Notes: generated by a model not told the origin, from the sequence alone. Positions 33,467 through 46,045 are shown, counted from the first letter of the stretch. The stretch: DNA of 60,000 bases from Bolinopsis microptera (GCF_026151205.1 NC_087082.1:5031908-5091907); one strand, 5' to 3'. Made by a program: numbers and translations.

Positions 33467-33700
33467 TTAAACTAATCCATAAAAAGCCAGAATAAAATAT
33501 ACAACTATAATAGTTAAAATAATAGAGCTCAAACGTCCACAAACTCGTCCACAACAGCAACAACAAATCCCTCTAAAGCATCTGCCACATCCTTTACAGA
33601 TACAGCAGCATATTTTACAACATGTTCCTTCTGAAGGGCCTTTTTCACCCTCTAAAATCATTTCTTCGTCATCCTTCATGTTTTCTTGACACGAAACTTT
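33467..33700 (-). pseudogene. Gene B3, 3' part, cut off by the foldback insertion
   Basis: Continues the B reading frame from SCQENMKDDEEMILEG through GTCCKICCCICKGCGRCFRG to a shortened Cys block and a membrane tail (ILTIIVVYFILAFYGLV). Its 5' part is 5.5 kb away at 39220-39278. An internal ATG (33679) could still start a 70-residue protein with the Cys block and anchor. Confidence 0.8.
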
Positions 33701-35629
33701 GGCAAGTTTCCATAAACGATATTTTATGATCGGCGACGATAATCGCTTATTGAGCGCTTTTTCGGCGCTTTTTTTTTTAAAAACCGTTTACAATCGCTTT
33801 TTTTACGATTATAAACGGTTCAAAAAAAATCGCTTATAATCGACTATAATTGGTGTCATAATTCAAAAAAGCGCTTTTATGAATTTAAAAGCGCTTATAA
33901 GCGCTTTTAAGCGCTTACTAGCGTCGCTGAGCGATTTGAAAGCGGTTTTCCAGTAGGATTGTCGCCAAAAACGGGTGGATAAGCGGTTGGCCGGATAAGC
34001 GATTCGTGGGCGCTTTTTTGAACCATTTATAAGCGATTATAAGCGCTTATAATTGGGGTGCAATTTAGCTGTTTGTAAAGCGCAAATAAAGCGCTTATAA
34101 GCGCTTTTAAAATTGAGTCAGGAAAACGCTATATTACATCTTATAACCGCTTATAATCGATTATAAGCGTTTTTTTAGAAATCGCTTATTACGGCTAATT
34201 CATCGCTATTTCACCGCTTTTACCGCTTTTCCTATCATCCATGGCCAGGTGAGCAGGAATTAAAAAGCGCTTATAAGCGCTTTTTCGATGCTGCCCCTAG
34301 CCTGGTCGGAACGGGGTAGTGCCCGGAATTTAAAAGCGCTTATAAGCGATTTCTCAATTCCCCTTAACCTGGTCGGAACTTGCATGGCATGTGCTTTTCT
34401 GAGCAACCTGGGGTGCACCGGCAGAGTCAGGATTTAAAAGCGCTTATAGGCGCTTATGATCGCTTTTCTACCACTTTTCCTATCACCCATGGCATGGGTT
34501 GGCAAGAATTATAAAGCGCTTATAAGCGTTTTTCAATGCTGCCCCTTAGCTGGTCGGAACGGGGGAGTGCCCGGAATTTAAAAGCGCTTATAAGCGCTTT
34601 TTCAATGCCGCCCCTAACCTGGTCGGAACGGGGTGGTGCCCGGAATTTAAAAGCGCTTATAAGCGATTTCTCAATTCCCCTTAACCTGGTCGGAACTGGA
34701 GAGTGCCCACTTGCATGTGCTTTTCTGAGCAACCTGGGGTGCACCGGTAGAGTCAGGATTTAAAAGCGCTTATAGGCGCTTATGATCGCTTTTCTACCAC
34801 TTTTTCTATCACCAATGGCCTGGTTGGCAAGAATTATAAAGCGCTTATAAGCGTTTTTCAATGCTGCCCCTAACCTGTTCGGAACAGGGGTGTGCCCGGA
34901 ATTAAAAAGCGCTTATAAGCGCTTCTTTAATGCTGCCACTAACCTGGTCGGAACGGGGGAGTGCCCGGAATTAAAAAGCGCTCATTAGCGCTTTTTTAAT
35001 GCTGCGCTTATAAGCGATTTCTCAATTCCCCTTAACCTGGTCAGAACTGGAAATCAGTGTGGCCGCTTATAGTTATAAGTGCTTTTCTGTGCAACCTTGG
35101 GTCACCGGCAGAATCAGGATTTTAAAGCGCTTATGATCGCTTTTTCAATGCTGCCACTAACCTGGTCGGAACGGGGGAGTGCCCGGAATTAAAAAGCGCT
35201 CATAAGCGCTTTTTAAATGCTGCCCCTAACCTGGTCGGAACTGGAAATCAGAGTGCCCGCTTATAAGTGCTTTTCTGAGCAACCTGGGGTACACGGCAGA
35301 GTCAGGATTTAAAAGCGCTTATGATCGCTTTTCTGCCGCTTTTCCTATCACCCATGGCCTGGTTGGCAAGAATTAGAAAGCGCTTATAAGCACTTTTTCA
35401 ATGCTGCCACTAACCTGGTCGGAACGGGGGAGTGCCCGTAATTAAAAAGCGCTCATTAGCGCTTTTTTAATGCTGCGCTTATAAGCAATTTCTCAATTCC
35501 CCTTAACCTGGTCAGAACTGGAAATCAGTGTGCCCGCTTATAGTTATAAGTGCTTTTCTGTGCACCTTGAGTCACCGGCAGAATCAGGATTTAAAAGCGC
35601 TTATAGGCGCTTATGATCGCTTTTCTACC

Positions 35630-36136
35630 GCTTCTACTAAATCGCTCGCCCAAATTTTAAGGAAATTCTTGTGAAAAGGCCCTTTGGGGCATGAAAGTGA
35701 TATATATCGGTTTGGTTGACGATGTCAACCCATCGAGATCGTTGCTCTGCCAAGCAGAGCTCAACGATCGACGATGCGAAGCAAGAATGCTAGTTCGCGC
35801 GGCGCGTCGAAGCGGCGAAGTCCTCCAATATATCGGTGTATTTTTGGACGCTGATTCCGAATCAACCCCCATGACGTAGGGTTAAAATGCTTCCCTGGAG
35901 AGTTATGGGCAAAAAACCGTTTTGGTCACGTGACAGGCTAGTAAAATACGAATTCGATTGTTTAGGGCCCGGGTTAGGGTTAGGCTTGTGGTAAGGGTTA
36001 TGGTTAACTTCGGGGTTATGCATTATGGTTAGGGTTAGGGTTGGGATTAGGATTTATGTAAAACCGTTTTGTACGGCCGCAAAACCATAAAAACCAAAGT
36101 CACGTGAAATTTTTGGGCGAGCGAATTAGTAAAAGC
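35630..36136. mobile_element. MITE with internal TTAGGG-like repeats, copy 2 (nested)
   Basis: Same ends (GCTTCTACTAAATCGCTCG) and body as copy 1 at 20137-20466, including TCACGTGACAGG and GGTTAGGGTTAGG near 36030. It is enlarged by a 117-bp insertion. It sits near the centre of the foldback element. Confidence 0.8.
35711..35827. mobile_element. 117-bp insertion with 9-bp target duplication inside the MITE
   Basis: ATATATCGG at 35702-35710 and 35828-35836 flanks a block absent from MITE copy 1. The block contains GTTGACGATGTCAACCC and CTCTGCCAAGCAGAG. Related words recur near 45070-45140. Confidence 0.75.
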
Positions 36137-37190
36137 CGAGTTGGACTCCAATATATGGAACAAATATTTTACGAGTGTCACCCGTCAATTCTCGCAATCA
36201 CATTCAACATTGCGCTTCGCTAGTTTGGTAAAAATTCACAACTAGACTGGGCCTCGCCAAGCTGTGAATTGAAAGATTGACATTGCATTGTGAGTCAATA
36301 TTTTATTTTGTCTCATGTTATAGTTCATGCTGTAAAATGGGCATATCAGCTTGTTTACCGATTACCGCGCAATTGTTTAATTTACTTATGACTATGTCAC
36401 GACGCGACCTGAATGATACAAATAGACCCAATACCCATGGTTAACAGGTGATACTCTTAATTGACGGATGTTACTCGTCTAAAGTAGCGCGCGCCGCTTT
36501 CTTCTCGAAATGCCACGATGGCACGTGCTATGTCGGGCCAGACCAGTAACATGTAACATGCAATGGTCAAGTGAGACTCTTAAAATATTTATCACAAATA
36601 TAAGCAATTAGACCGGCGACAATTAAGTGTCTTGCATGCTTATAAATACGTTTTGCATGGTATAAATACGTCTTGTATGGTTATAAACACACAAACTTAT
36701 GGTTATAACTATATATAATACAGCCATGAGGGGTGATTCGGAATTGAAGCGTCCTTGTAGGTTAATAACCTACCAGGGCGCGCGCCGAGTTGGACTCGTC
36801 GACGTTGACCATTGTTAATGATTTGGCCCGGCGCGCGCTACTTCGTAGCACTTGCCATCGACTTCGAGAAGAAAGCGGCGCGTGCTACTTCGAAGAAATT
36901 TAGACGAGTAACATCCGTCAATCGTCGACGGTCCTAATATTTGAAACAAATATATTACGAGTATCACCCGTTAAAAGCGTCCAAAATCTATACTATTTTT
37001 ATCATAATTTAAAGCATTTTTAATTATTATTGTATTATTATAACTCTGTATTTAGTATGTATGCACGACTGCCTACGTGCAAATTAGGTAAAAAGCAAAA
37101 GGTTGTCATCCATAGCACATAGTAACCAGTTACCTGGGGACCGGGGACCCCAGGCTATTATGTTCATAAACATAATAAACGAATAAAGAT
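36137..37190. repeat. Central spacer of the foldback element, repeat mosaic
   Basis: Contains ACGAGTNTCACCCGTNAA, GGCGCGCGCTACTTCG and GTAGGTTAATAACCTACC-type words that recur at 43760-43870 and 44760-44850. No gene was recognised. Confidence 0.55.
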
Positions 37191-39219
37191 CTGACTCTGC
37201 CGGTGCACCCCAGGTTGCTCAGAAAAGCAAATGCAAGTGGGCACTCTCCAGTTCCGACCAGGTTGAAGAGAATTGAGAAATCGTTTATAAGCGCCTTTTA
37301 ATTCCGGGCACACCCCCGTTGCGACTAGGTTAGTGGCAGCATTGAAAAAGCGCTTATAAGCGCTTTCTAATTCCTGCCAACCAGGCCATGGGCGATAGGA
37401 AAAGCGGTAGAAAAGCGATCATAAGCGCCTATAAGCGCTTTTAAATCCTGACTCTGCCGGTGCACCCCAGGTTGCACAGAAAAGAACTTATAAGCGGGCA
37501 CTCTGATTTCCAGTTCCGACCAGGTTAAGGGGAATTCAGAAATCGCTTATAAGCGCATATTAATTCCAGGCACTCCCCCGTTCCGACCAGGTTAGGGGTA
37601 GCATTGAAAAAGCGCTTAAAATTCCTGCCAACCAGGCCATGGGTAATGGGAAAAGCGGTAGAAAAGCGATCATAAGCGCCTATAAGCGCTTAATTAAATC
37701 CTGACTCTGCCGGTGCACCCCAGGTTGCACAGAAAAGCACTTATAAGCGGGCACTCTGATTTCTAGTTCCGACCAGGTTAAGGGGAATTGAGAAATCGCT
37801 TATAAGCGATTATTAATTCCAGGCACTCCCCCGTTCCGACCAGGTTTGGGGCAGCATTGAAAAAACGCTTATAAGCGCTTTATAATTCTTGCCAACCAGG
37901 CCATGGGTGATGGGAAAAGCGGTAGAAAAGCAATCATAAGCGCCTATAAGCGCTTTTAAATCCTGACTCTGCCGGTGCACCCCAGGTTGCTCAGAAAAGC
38001 ACATGCAAGTGGGCACTCTCCAGTTCCGACCAGGTTGAAGAGAATTGAGAAATCGTTTATAAGCGCTTTTTAATTCCGGGCACACCCCTGTTCCGAACAG
38101 GTTAGGGGCAGCATTGAAAAAACGCTTATAAGTGCTTTATAATTCTTGCCAACCAGGCCATGGGTGATAGGAAAAGCGGTAGAAAAGCGATCATAAGCGC
38201 TTTTTAATCCTGACTCTGCCGGTGCACCCCAGGTTGCTCAGAAAAGCACTTATAAGCGGGCACTCTGATTTCCAGTTCCGACCAGGTTAGGGGCAGCATT
38301 TAAAAAGCGCTTATGAGCGCTTTTTTATTCCGGGCACTCCCCCGTTCCGACCAGGTAAGGGGCAGCATTGAAAAACGCTTATAAGCGCTTTATAATTCTT
38401 GCCAACCCATGCCATGGGTGATAAGAAAAGTGGTAGAAAAGCGATCATAAGCGCCTATAAGCGCTTTTAAATTCTGACTCTGCCGTGTACCCCAGGTTGC
38501 TCAGAAAAGCACTTATAAGCGGGCACTCTGATTTCCAGTTCCGACCAGGTTAGGGGCAGCATTTAAAAAGCGCTTATGAGCGCTTTTTAATTCCGGGCAC
38601 TCCCCCGTTCCGACCAGGTTAGTGGCAGCATCGAAAAAGCGCTTATAAGCGCTTTTTAATTCCTGCTCACCTGGCCATGGATGATAGGAAAAGCGGTAAA
38701 AGCGGTGAAATAGCGATGAATTAGCCGTAATAAGCGATTTCTAAAAAAAACGCTTATAATCGATTATAAGCGGTTATAAGATGTAATATAGCGTTTTCCT
38801 GACTCAATTTTAAAAGCGCTTGTAAGCGCTTTATTTGCGCTTTACAAACAGCTAAATTGCACCCCAATTATAAGCGCTTATAATCGCTTATAAATGGTTC
38901 AAAAAAGCGCCCACGAATCGCTTATCCGGCCAACCGCTTATCCACCCGTTTTTGGCGACAATCCTACTGGAAAACCGCTTTCAAATCGCTCAGCGACGCT
39001 AGTAAGCGCTTAAAAGCGCTTATAAGCGCTTTTAAATTCAAAAAAGCGCTTTTTTGAATTATGACACCAATTATAGTCGATTATAAGCGATTTTTTTTGA
39101 ACCGTTTATAATCGTAAAAAAAGCGATTGTAAACGGTTTTTTAAAAAAAAAGCGCCGAAAAAGCGCTCAATAAGCGATTATCGTCGCCGATCATAAAATA
39201 TCGTTTATGGAAACTTGCC

Positions 39220-39278
39220 GAAACTTTTTGCGATGAGTTCTTGTCATCCTCTATATCTATAAGATGTTCTTCTCCCAT
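39220..39278 (-). pseudogene. Gene B3, 5' part
   Basis: ATG at 39278 followed by GEEHLIDIEDDKNSSQKVS, the acidic head of the B family. It then runs into the target duplication and foldback end. The sequence upstream of the ATG matches the B1 and B2 leaders. Confidence 0.8.
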
Positions 39279-39639
39279 AGTTGATGATCTTTATCGTGAG
39301 AAGCAAAACTGCTAAATTAACTCGGCAAATAAAACAGTTTGGTTAAGAATAATAACATGAGAGCTGGTTTGACAGGTAAAATATAAACCCAGGATACATG
39401 ACATAAAAGATTCGTTTTAACTTGTTTGCATGAAAAGCATTAATAAGAAACAGCGTGACCACGTCCGGACTGCGCTAAACGTTGTATTTCTTGATGTTTT
39501 ATGTAACAAGCTACAATTCTACTATTTTATACATACATTATCATCTAAGAATGAAGCAACAAAGCATCTCAGCAGCACAGGATATAATATGAGTTAAATA
39601 TTACCAGATCGTCCCCCAAAATCGGGAAATAAGTCCACA

Positions 39640-39815
39640 AAAACAACCAAAAAACCCTTTACAACATCCAAAAAACCCTCAACAAAAACCCTCTAGAATA
39701 TCCATTACAGATACAGCAGCAAATTTTACGACATTTCCCTTCTGAAGGGCTTATTTAACCCTCTAAAATCATTATTTCGTCATCCTTCATGTTTTCTTGA
39801 CACGAAACTTTACAA
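39640..39815 (-). pseudogene. Gene B4 fragment
   Basis: A degraded fourth B copy. SCQENMKDDEIMILEG is preserved but is followed at once by a stop, and the Cys block is reduced to remnants (ATTTGCTGCTGTATCTG). Confidence 0.7.
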
Positions 39816-40507
39816 AATACGGAGATACAACAAATTAGAGTAAATAAAGCATCTAAGTTTGATTTGTATAGGCACGTAACATGTGACAGTTTGATAATAG
39901 GTCCTCTCAATGGTGGGACAGGTAAACTTAGCTTAACATCCTTCACCTCAGACAAGAAGTTTTACTTAGTGGCGCTTTTAATTCCATAATTCTTAGACTC
40001 AGTACTATTTTTCACTTAAATTATAAAATGTAGCAACTAGGAACACAGTCTAATAAGTAGTAATTAAGTATGTAGTAACTGTGAGCAGTTAAAGCTTGTT
40101 GTATACTATAATAATACTTACATGCAACATTCCATAACAATCCGCAGACTATCGCTAACTAGCTGTTTCCTACATTGAGCAGCTATAAATAACATATGTT
40201 TGGTAGAGTAATTACACACGCGTGTAGCTAGTTATCTGTAATGCAGTGTGTACATTGTTAACTCTACACTGTTAACATTACAGTCTACACTAGACAGTCA
40301 AGTGTACATCATATCATTTCGAGTAGGTACTAAGACACAATATTCACATCGCAACACGAATATTATATATATCTATATATATCTATCTATATATATCTAC
40401 AGACTGTATGAATTTGTAGGTAGAATACTTAACAACCGATGTTAATACGATTCGTTGATGTGTCACTAAGTTACTACATTTTCAAATTATTTAGATAAGA
40501 TTCGTAG
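39816..40507. other. No gene seen
   Basis: AT-rich sequence with a short ATAT/CTATC microsatellite near 40360-40400. Confidence 0.5.
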
Positions 40508-40974
40508 CACTAACACACATACTAATCACACAGTACTAACCACACAGTACTAACCACACAGTACTAACCACACAGTACTAACCACACAGTACTAACCACA
40601 CAGTATTAACCACACAGTACTAGCCACACAGTACTAACCACACAGTACTAATCACACAGTACTAACCACACAGTATTAACCACACAGTACTAACCACACA
40701 GTACTAACCACACAGTACTAACCACACAGTACTAACCACACAGTACTAACCACACAGTACTAACCACACAGTACTAACCACACAGTACTAACCACACAGT
40801 ATTAACCACACAGTATTAACCACACAGTACTAACCACACAGTACTAACCACACAGTACTAACCACACAGTACTAACCACACAGTACTAACCACACAGTAC
40901 TAACCACACAGTACTAACCACACAGTACTAACCACACAGTACTAACCACACAGTACTAACCACACAGTACTAAC
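40508..40974. repeat. 14-bp minisatellite beginning at a splice donor
   Basis: About 33 units of CACACAGTACTAAC (minus strand GTTAGTACTGTGTG) with rare A/T or G variants. The right edge coincides with the donor of the exon at 40975-41080: its GTTAGT is the first six bases of a unit. Confidence 0.9.
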
Positions 40975-41080
40975 CTGAGAGGTGGCAGAGTGTTGGTGGA
41001 GAAGGTGCTATACAGCCAGTAAGAAGGCCACAACCTCAGTTTGGTCGGAATCACGTAGTAACGTGGTAACCATATTATAC
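40975..41080 (-). CDS. Unrecognised membrane protein, exon b
   Basis: Acceptor CCTTATTTCCCAG before 41080 and donor CAG|GTTAGT after 40975; phase 1 in (matching exon a), phase 2 out. It encodes IIWLPRYYVIPTKLRLWPSY, then WLYSTFSTNTLPPLR. Aromatic-rich sequence after a hydrophobic exon suggests a membrane protein loop. No family was recognised. Confidence 0.45.
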
Positions 41081-41433
41081 CTGGGAAATAAGGGACTATA
41101 TTGTTATACTTTACTTTTAACTAATATAACTTATAGTGTTGTCACATTAAATAGGTGTATGAGATCAGTTAAAAATAGCAATCTCTTCTCATATTTTATT
41201 TATAACATTCAGATTACAGGTATAAGTCAGCAAACTGAAACTAACTGAAAACAATCTCAGACACCGATTTCATCAGTTGATAACATTGGTAACACTAAGA
41301 AACTATTAAAGTTAAACAGGGTGTACCAGTTTAATTAATAGTCAAACTCCAGGAAAAACAGTAACATTTCAGAAGCTAAACTTATTTCCGATTTAAAAGT
41401 ATGATGTTATTTTAAGGTTCAAACAGCCTGTAC

Positions 41434-41525
41434 CTAATAGACCGAAGTAGAGAGCAACGGTCCAGAATCCTTGTAGTGTCAGCAGCATGTTGTAACCAAC
41501 TTCCCTCTGCCCATAACCCCTCCTC
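41434..41525 (-). CDS. Unrecognised membrane protein, exon a
   Basis: Acceptor TATTACAG before 41525 and donor GTACAG after 41434; phase 2 in, phase 1 out. It encodes RRGYGQREVGYNMLLTLQGF followed by WTVALYFGLLG, which looks like a transmembrane helix. Upstream exons were not found in 41526-46045. It is probably separate from the TEX11-like gene, which appears to end at 46046. Confidence 0.45.
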
Positions 41526-41994
41526 CTGTAATAATATACATTATACAATTGTAGAATACATTATAATACATTATAGGGATTATAGTTTATACATTATACA
41601 CACCCTTAACAAGCCATCTGATTTATAATACATGATTAGCTCACACAGCCAATGAGTCCACACCCTAAACTACATCTTCAACACAATTTCTGTATTATAA
41701 ATACGTAAATACAGTTATGTAACAACTAACATTTACTTGCTGTAGGGTGTTTTAAACTAACAAACTGCTACTTTACAGCTAATCCCTGTAAACACAGGTT
41801 TTTTTTTGTATATAAAATAATCTGTCCGTTATTTTTAATTCTAAATTAATTCAACTCACGTGTACTAAAAACAGCGGCAGTCTTGAGATGTAGATTTGTT
41901 CAGCGTTTATTATCTCACATTTTTGTTATATCATAAAATCCTGGTAATTTTAGATGAGTTAAACTGGCGAATACTTTTAGAAATTAATCTGCAA

Positions 41995-42075
41995 ATGTAA
42001 ATTAATCTGCAAATGTAAATTAATCTGCAAATGTAAATTAATCTGCAAATGTAAATTAATCTGCAAATGTATGCT
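41995..42075. repeat. 18-bp tandem repeat
   Basis: About five copies of TAAATTAATCTGCAAATG. Confidence 0.9.
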
Positions 42076-43739
42076 TTTTATCAGTTTAATTTGCAAGTTG
42101 GAGATGTAGGTACTACCAGGACAAGCAACATACTACATAGGCGACAGATTTGAACAAGTAGATCTGAATAATAAACTGTAGTGCAGTACGTGATAATGTG
42201 ATATAAATAAACTGTTTGTGCCAAAACAGCAAGACAATTGATGTAGAACATACAAGGCTTCGTTTCCCTTACACGCGCTAACTACGTCGTTTTGAACAGC
42301 TTGCTAATTGTCAGTTTAAATGCCACAAATTGTTGATTACACAACATAACAAAATAACAAATTAAATCATTCATAGACATATTCAATTGTGAAATTGAAA
42401 TGAAATGTCTATTGTGTTTTATTAAAAAATCATAAATCAATTAATTTATAAAATTTCCACGTTCATGTTACTTTGCCACTACTAACTACACTGAATATAC
42501 CAATAAACAAAAGAACAAACAACACAACAAAGTACACAAGGTAGTATATACAGCCAGTATACACGTATACAGAGAGCAATTACACAGTTGAGCTGCACAT
42601 AATAAGTCAGGAAGTCAGGAGAAGCAGACTACTGGTAGAGCAATTTAGAAGACTACAACAGCGAACTGAGCACACTTGGTACTTTACTACTTTACTACAT
42701 ACAGTACTGGCTCTAATTAGGTAGAGCAGCAAATTGTGAACTGAGCGACCTACCTTTAGTGGAGAAGTTTTTAATTTATTGTTTTATGAATAACATGCGC
42801 TGCTAGGTTTCTAATATCGGCGCAAATGTCAAGTGAGTACGTCAGTATTGCGACACGACAGAATGTTCTCGATCAGTACACAGTAGCCTGGTACCCAGTA
42901 AGTCAACTAGAGATGTATCCAAAATTTTCAATTAGTCTCCTTAATTATACATTTTCTGATAACAAACAAGATTGTGAAAGAAGATACTTTGATCGAATCA
43001 TTGCATGTAATCAAATCACAATTGCTGTTTTATCGGTCAGGGGGCAATATTTATTAATCAAATAATCAAAATCAGACTGAAAATACCTACACACATCTAG
43101 TTTTTATGATCTCAAAACATGAGGCATAGGCAAATGGGTTCTAGAATCTAGATACAATGGCGATTTTTAAAAAGAGACAAGATTTTACAACCATTCTATC
43201 AAAAATCAACCGATCAATTAAAGTTGAGTAAAAATTGTCAATACATTATGAACATAATATGCAGATCATTATGTTAATCAATTCAACACATCATTCCCGT
43301 TGTGAGAGCAGGACTGAAAATCCGAGGACTGAATTTCCAAGACAGAAAACCCGATGAAATTTGGAAAGATAGAGAAACAGATTTCTAGGAATTTATTTTT
43401 ATGTCTTACGAAAATATGGCCATGCCATGGTAGTGTCCCATAAGAAAGCTCTGTATGGGTGTAGCGGGCCTACTGGGAAATGGCAACTTTTATTATTTTC
43501 TAGTTGTGCTAATGTATTAGATAGCACAAACTAAGATAACCTAAAATAACGACATGAGAAGGAAAAGAAGCAACTGCGGATCTGGGTATGTTGATGGCAC
43601 CGGACACCGAGCGTTCGAGCACTTGCCAAAATAAAAACATTCTAACAGCGAGTTCATTTCGTCTACAGCTAGGAGTGGTCTAGGTTTATCCAATGCGAAA
43701 ATAAAAATACAATAACAGGAGACTGTACACTGTAGCGAG
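42076..43739. other. No gene seen
   Basis: AT-rich. A short plus-strand frame at 42826-43065 has no recognisable features. Confidence 0.45.
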
Positions 43740-45160
43740 CTGCGCGCCGCACATTATATTATTAACATTATATTAACGGGTGATACTCGTAAAATATTTG
43801 TTCCGATTATCCATTATCGACGAGTCCAACTCGGCCTCGGCGCGCGTCCTGGTAGGTTATAAACCTACAAACATTATACTATTATATTATTGATTATATC
43901 ATATTAACAATATTACAATATCAGCGCGCACAAACTTTAACATTTAACGGGCGGTACTCTTATATTACTGGGCCGCGATCAGCCTGTCATTCCGCCTGAG
44001 GTCCCCAAGTAAGCGATACTCTTTGCTCTTGAAACATTTGTTCCCAATTTCTAATTTGGAGGACTTCACTGCTTCGGCACGCCGCGCAAACTAGCGTTCG
44101 TTGCTTTGTTGCTCTAACCAGAGCCCTCTCGCTTGCAGTAGCGCGCGACCTATCTACTTGTGAAACAAGCGCGTCACGCAGTACGCGTAGGCACATGGCT
44201 ATGTGAAGCGCGAAAGCACATGGTTAGGTGAATGTTAACGGGGTCGGGTGGTACTAGTAAAATTATATTTCATATTTGCTTCAAATATTGATTGTCATGT
44301 CGACAATTGATTCACGATGTCAATCCTTCGCAGCTCGGCGAGGCACAGTGGTGCATTTCGCCGATCTACCTACTGTGGTTGCGAGAAGCATTATTTGATG
44401 CGCGCGCGACCCAGTAGTGCATCGCGCTACAATGTCGACAAGTTTGAAGTTCAGCCATGATATTTTAATTTACCTGGGGACCTTTTGTATCACGTTGCGA
44501 CCCCCACGGTCGTTTCACTATGGTCCTGGGGGAGCCGCGCACTCGTGCGCGGCGGGTCATACAACGTATGACAAGGGACCTCAGGCTATCATGTTCATAA
44601 ACCGAATAGAGATTCGGCGGAATGACAGGCTGAGCGCGGCCCAGTAACCATGATATGAACTCTGTGCGCGTTTCGGTAGGACTACGTTCGCGTTATCTTC
44701 AATCTTCATCATTCATGCTTCAAATTCAATCTTGTCCAGTATTAAATATGGACTGAACAGTGACCCGGCGCGCGTTCTATTACATCGTAGCACTCGCATC
44801 TGGTCAAAATGCAAAATATTTTGAGAAGAAAGCGGCGTGCGCTACTTCGTCAAGCAATAGGTTATAAACTTACATACCACTTGCTCACGCGAAGCACGAT
44901 CCGAGCGTGCACTCTGGCCCGGCCAGAGTCTGGCCAGCCTATTTTCGGCCGAAAATGGGTTACAACGTGTATCACTATCATTATCAACAAATCACCTAAT
45001 ATGGCCATATAATAAAAGAACTAAGAAGTTGGTATTATTTCTCGTTCTTGCTTCGCATCATTCTTGCTTCGCATCATTCTTGCTTCGCATCTTAGTAGAT
45101 CGTTGCAAGGATCTCGAAGGGTTGACATCGTCAATCAAAGTAGCTAGCTATTTTCATGTG
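43740..45160. repeat. GC-richer repeat mosaic
   Basis: Blocks shared with other parts of the window. 43765-43870 matches 36780-36990 in inverse. 44010-44530 matches 21440-21830 in inverse (GACCCCCACGGTCGT, CAATCCTTCGCAGCTCGG). 44575-44640 matches 22525-22600. Near 45045-45095 there are three CTTGCTTCGCATCATT units. Short frames here are repeat translations. Confidence 0.65.
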
Positions 45161-46045
45161 ACAAAAACTGTCCTCTGGCTCCTTTTCAGTTTTCACCGTT
45201 CAGTGACCCAGACCTAGCCATTGCTGGTGCTAGAACACGAAACTCATACATCGTCAAATTGAATCCCTTCACTAGCAACTAGATGATGCTTGTTCAAGTA
45301 TAGAGCTTCAATATTTTACACTAGCATTTATTCATTAAAATATTCTCGAGCAAAACAAATACCTCTCGTATTTTACTTACTTATAGTTGTAGCTTTAGCG
45401 ACTTATAAGGTGACCATTACATTTATTATCTTCGGTAGGTGTGAACACTGAAGCCTGAGGTCACCAAGTAATACTAATATTTATTTTATGCTGTTTACAG
45501 AAAATAAGACGGTGCAATATAACATTTTTCATTTGTTATCAACTTCAAAAAGCATCTATAATGATTTTTATAAGTGTATTATTACAAACTTAGACATCAT
45601 TTTATTGAAGTTAATAAATATCTAACAAAACCTCAACAAATATAATCAAATTTAAAGTACAAAATGATTTTTGTCATGAAAAGCTTTTTGAAACTATAAT
45701 TTGACATTTAATGAACGTTTGAAATAAATTAAAACGTGTAATTTCATATAATACTTAAAACTACAAAATATATTTGTATCAGAATTCTTTTGGACATAAT
45801 ATACAGTATTATATGAGTAATCTCATCTGATTTCTTATAGGAATCGAAATTCCGGATCTTACAAATACAAAAATTAATGATTTATCAACTTATTAAATTT
45901 AATAACTACTGTATAAAGAAATACTCAAAATATAGTTAATTAAACAGTTCAACGAGAAACAAAATGTTCAACTGTGATCTGTGTATGTATGATGTGTTCG
46001 TGAGTAAATCATAAATAAATCAATATCATCTGGAAGCCAAACTCA
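45161..46045. other. Downstream flank of the TEX11-like gene, no gene seen
   Basis: AT-rich. Nothing beyond short tracts was found. Confidence 0.45.

Larger units (their letters stand above)
33701..39219. mobile_element. 5.5-kb foldback transposon inserted in gene B3
   Basis: The ends GGCAAGTTTCCATAAACG and its exact complement are bordered by an 8-bp target duplication, GAAACTTT (33693-33700 and 39220-39227). Gene B1 has one copy of this and no insert. The outermost 600 bp or so on each side are near-perfect inverted repeats. Further in, both arms (to about 35630 and from about 37190) consist of tandem modules with palindromes such as AAGCGCTTATAAGCGCTT, alternating with CCTGGTCGGAAC and CCATGGCCTGG blocks, mirrored across the centre. 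The centre holds a nested MITE and other repeats. No transposase was found. The layout matches foldback elements; the 8-bp duplication would allow hAT, Merlin or P-type transposases. Confidence 0.9.

Noticed and set aside
34520-34763. Repetitive frames such as KALISAFSM / FKFRAPPRSDQ
   Set aside because: Translations of the foldback modules, open on both strands because the modules are palindromic.
40508-40974. Regular repeats that could suggest a CRISPR array
   Set aside because: There are no unique spacers; units are contiguous, and the context is an animal genome.
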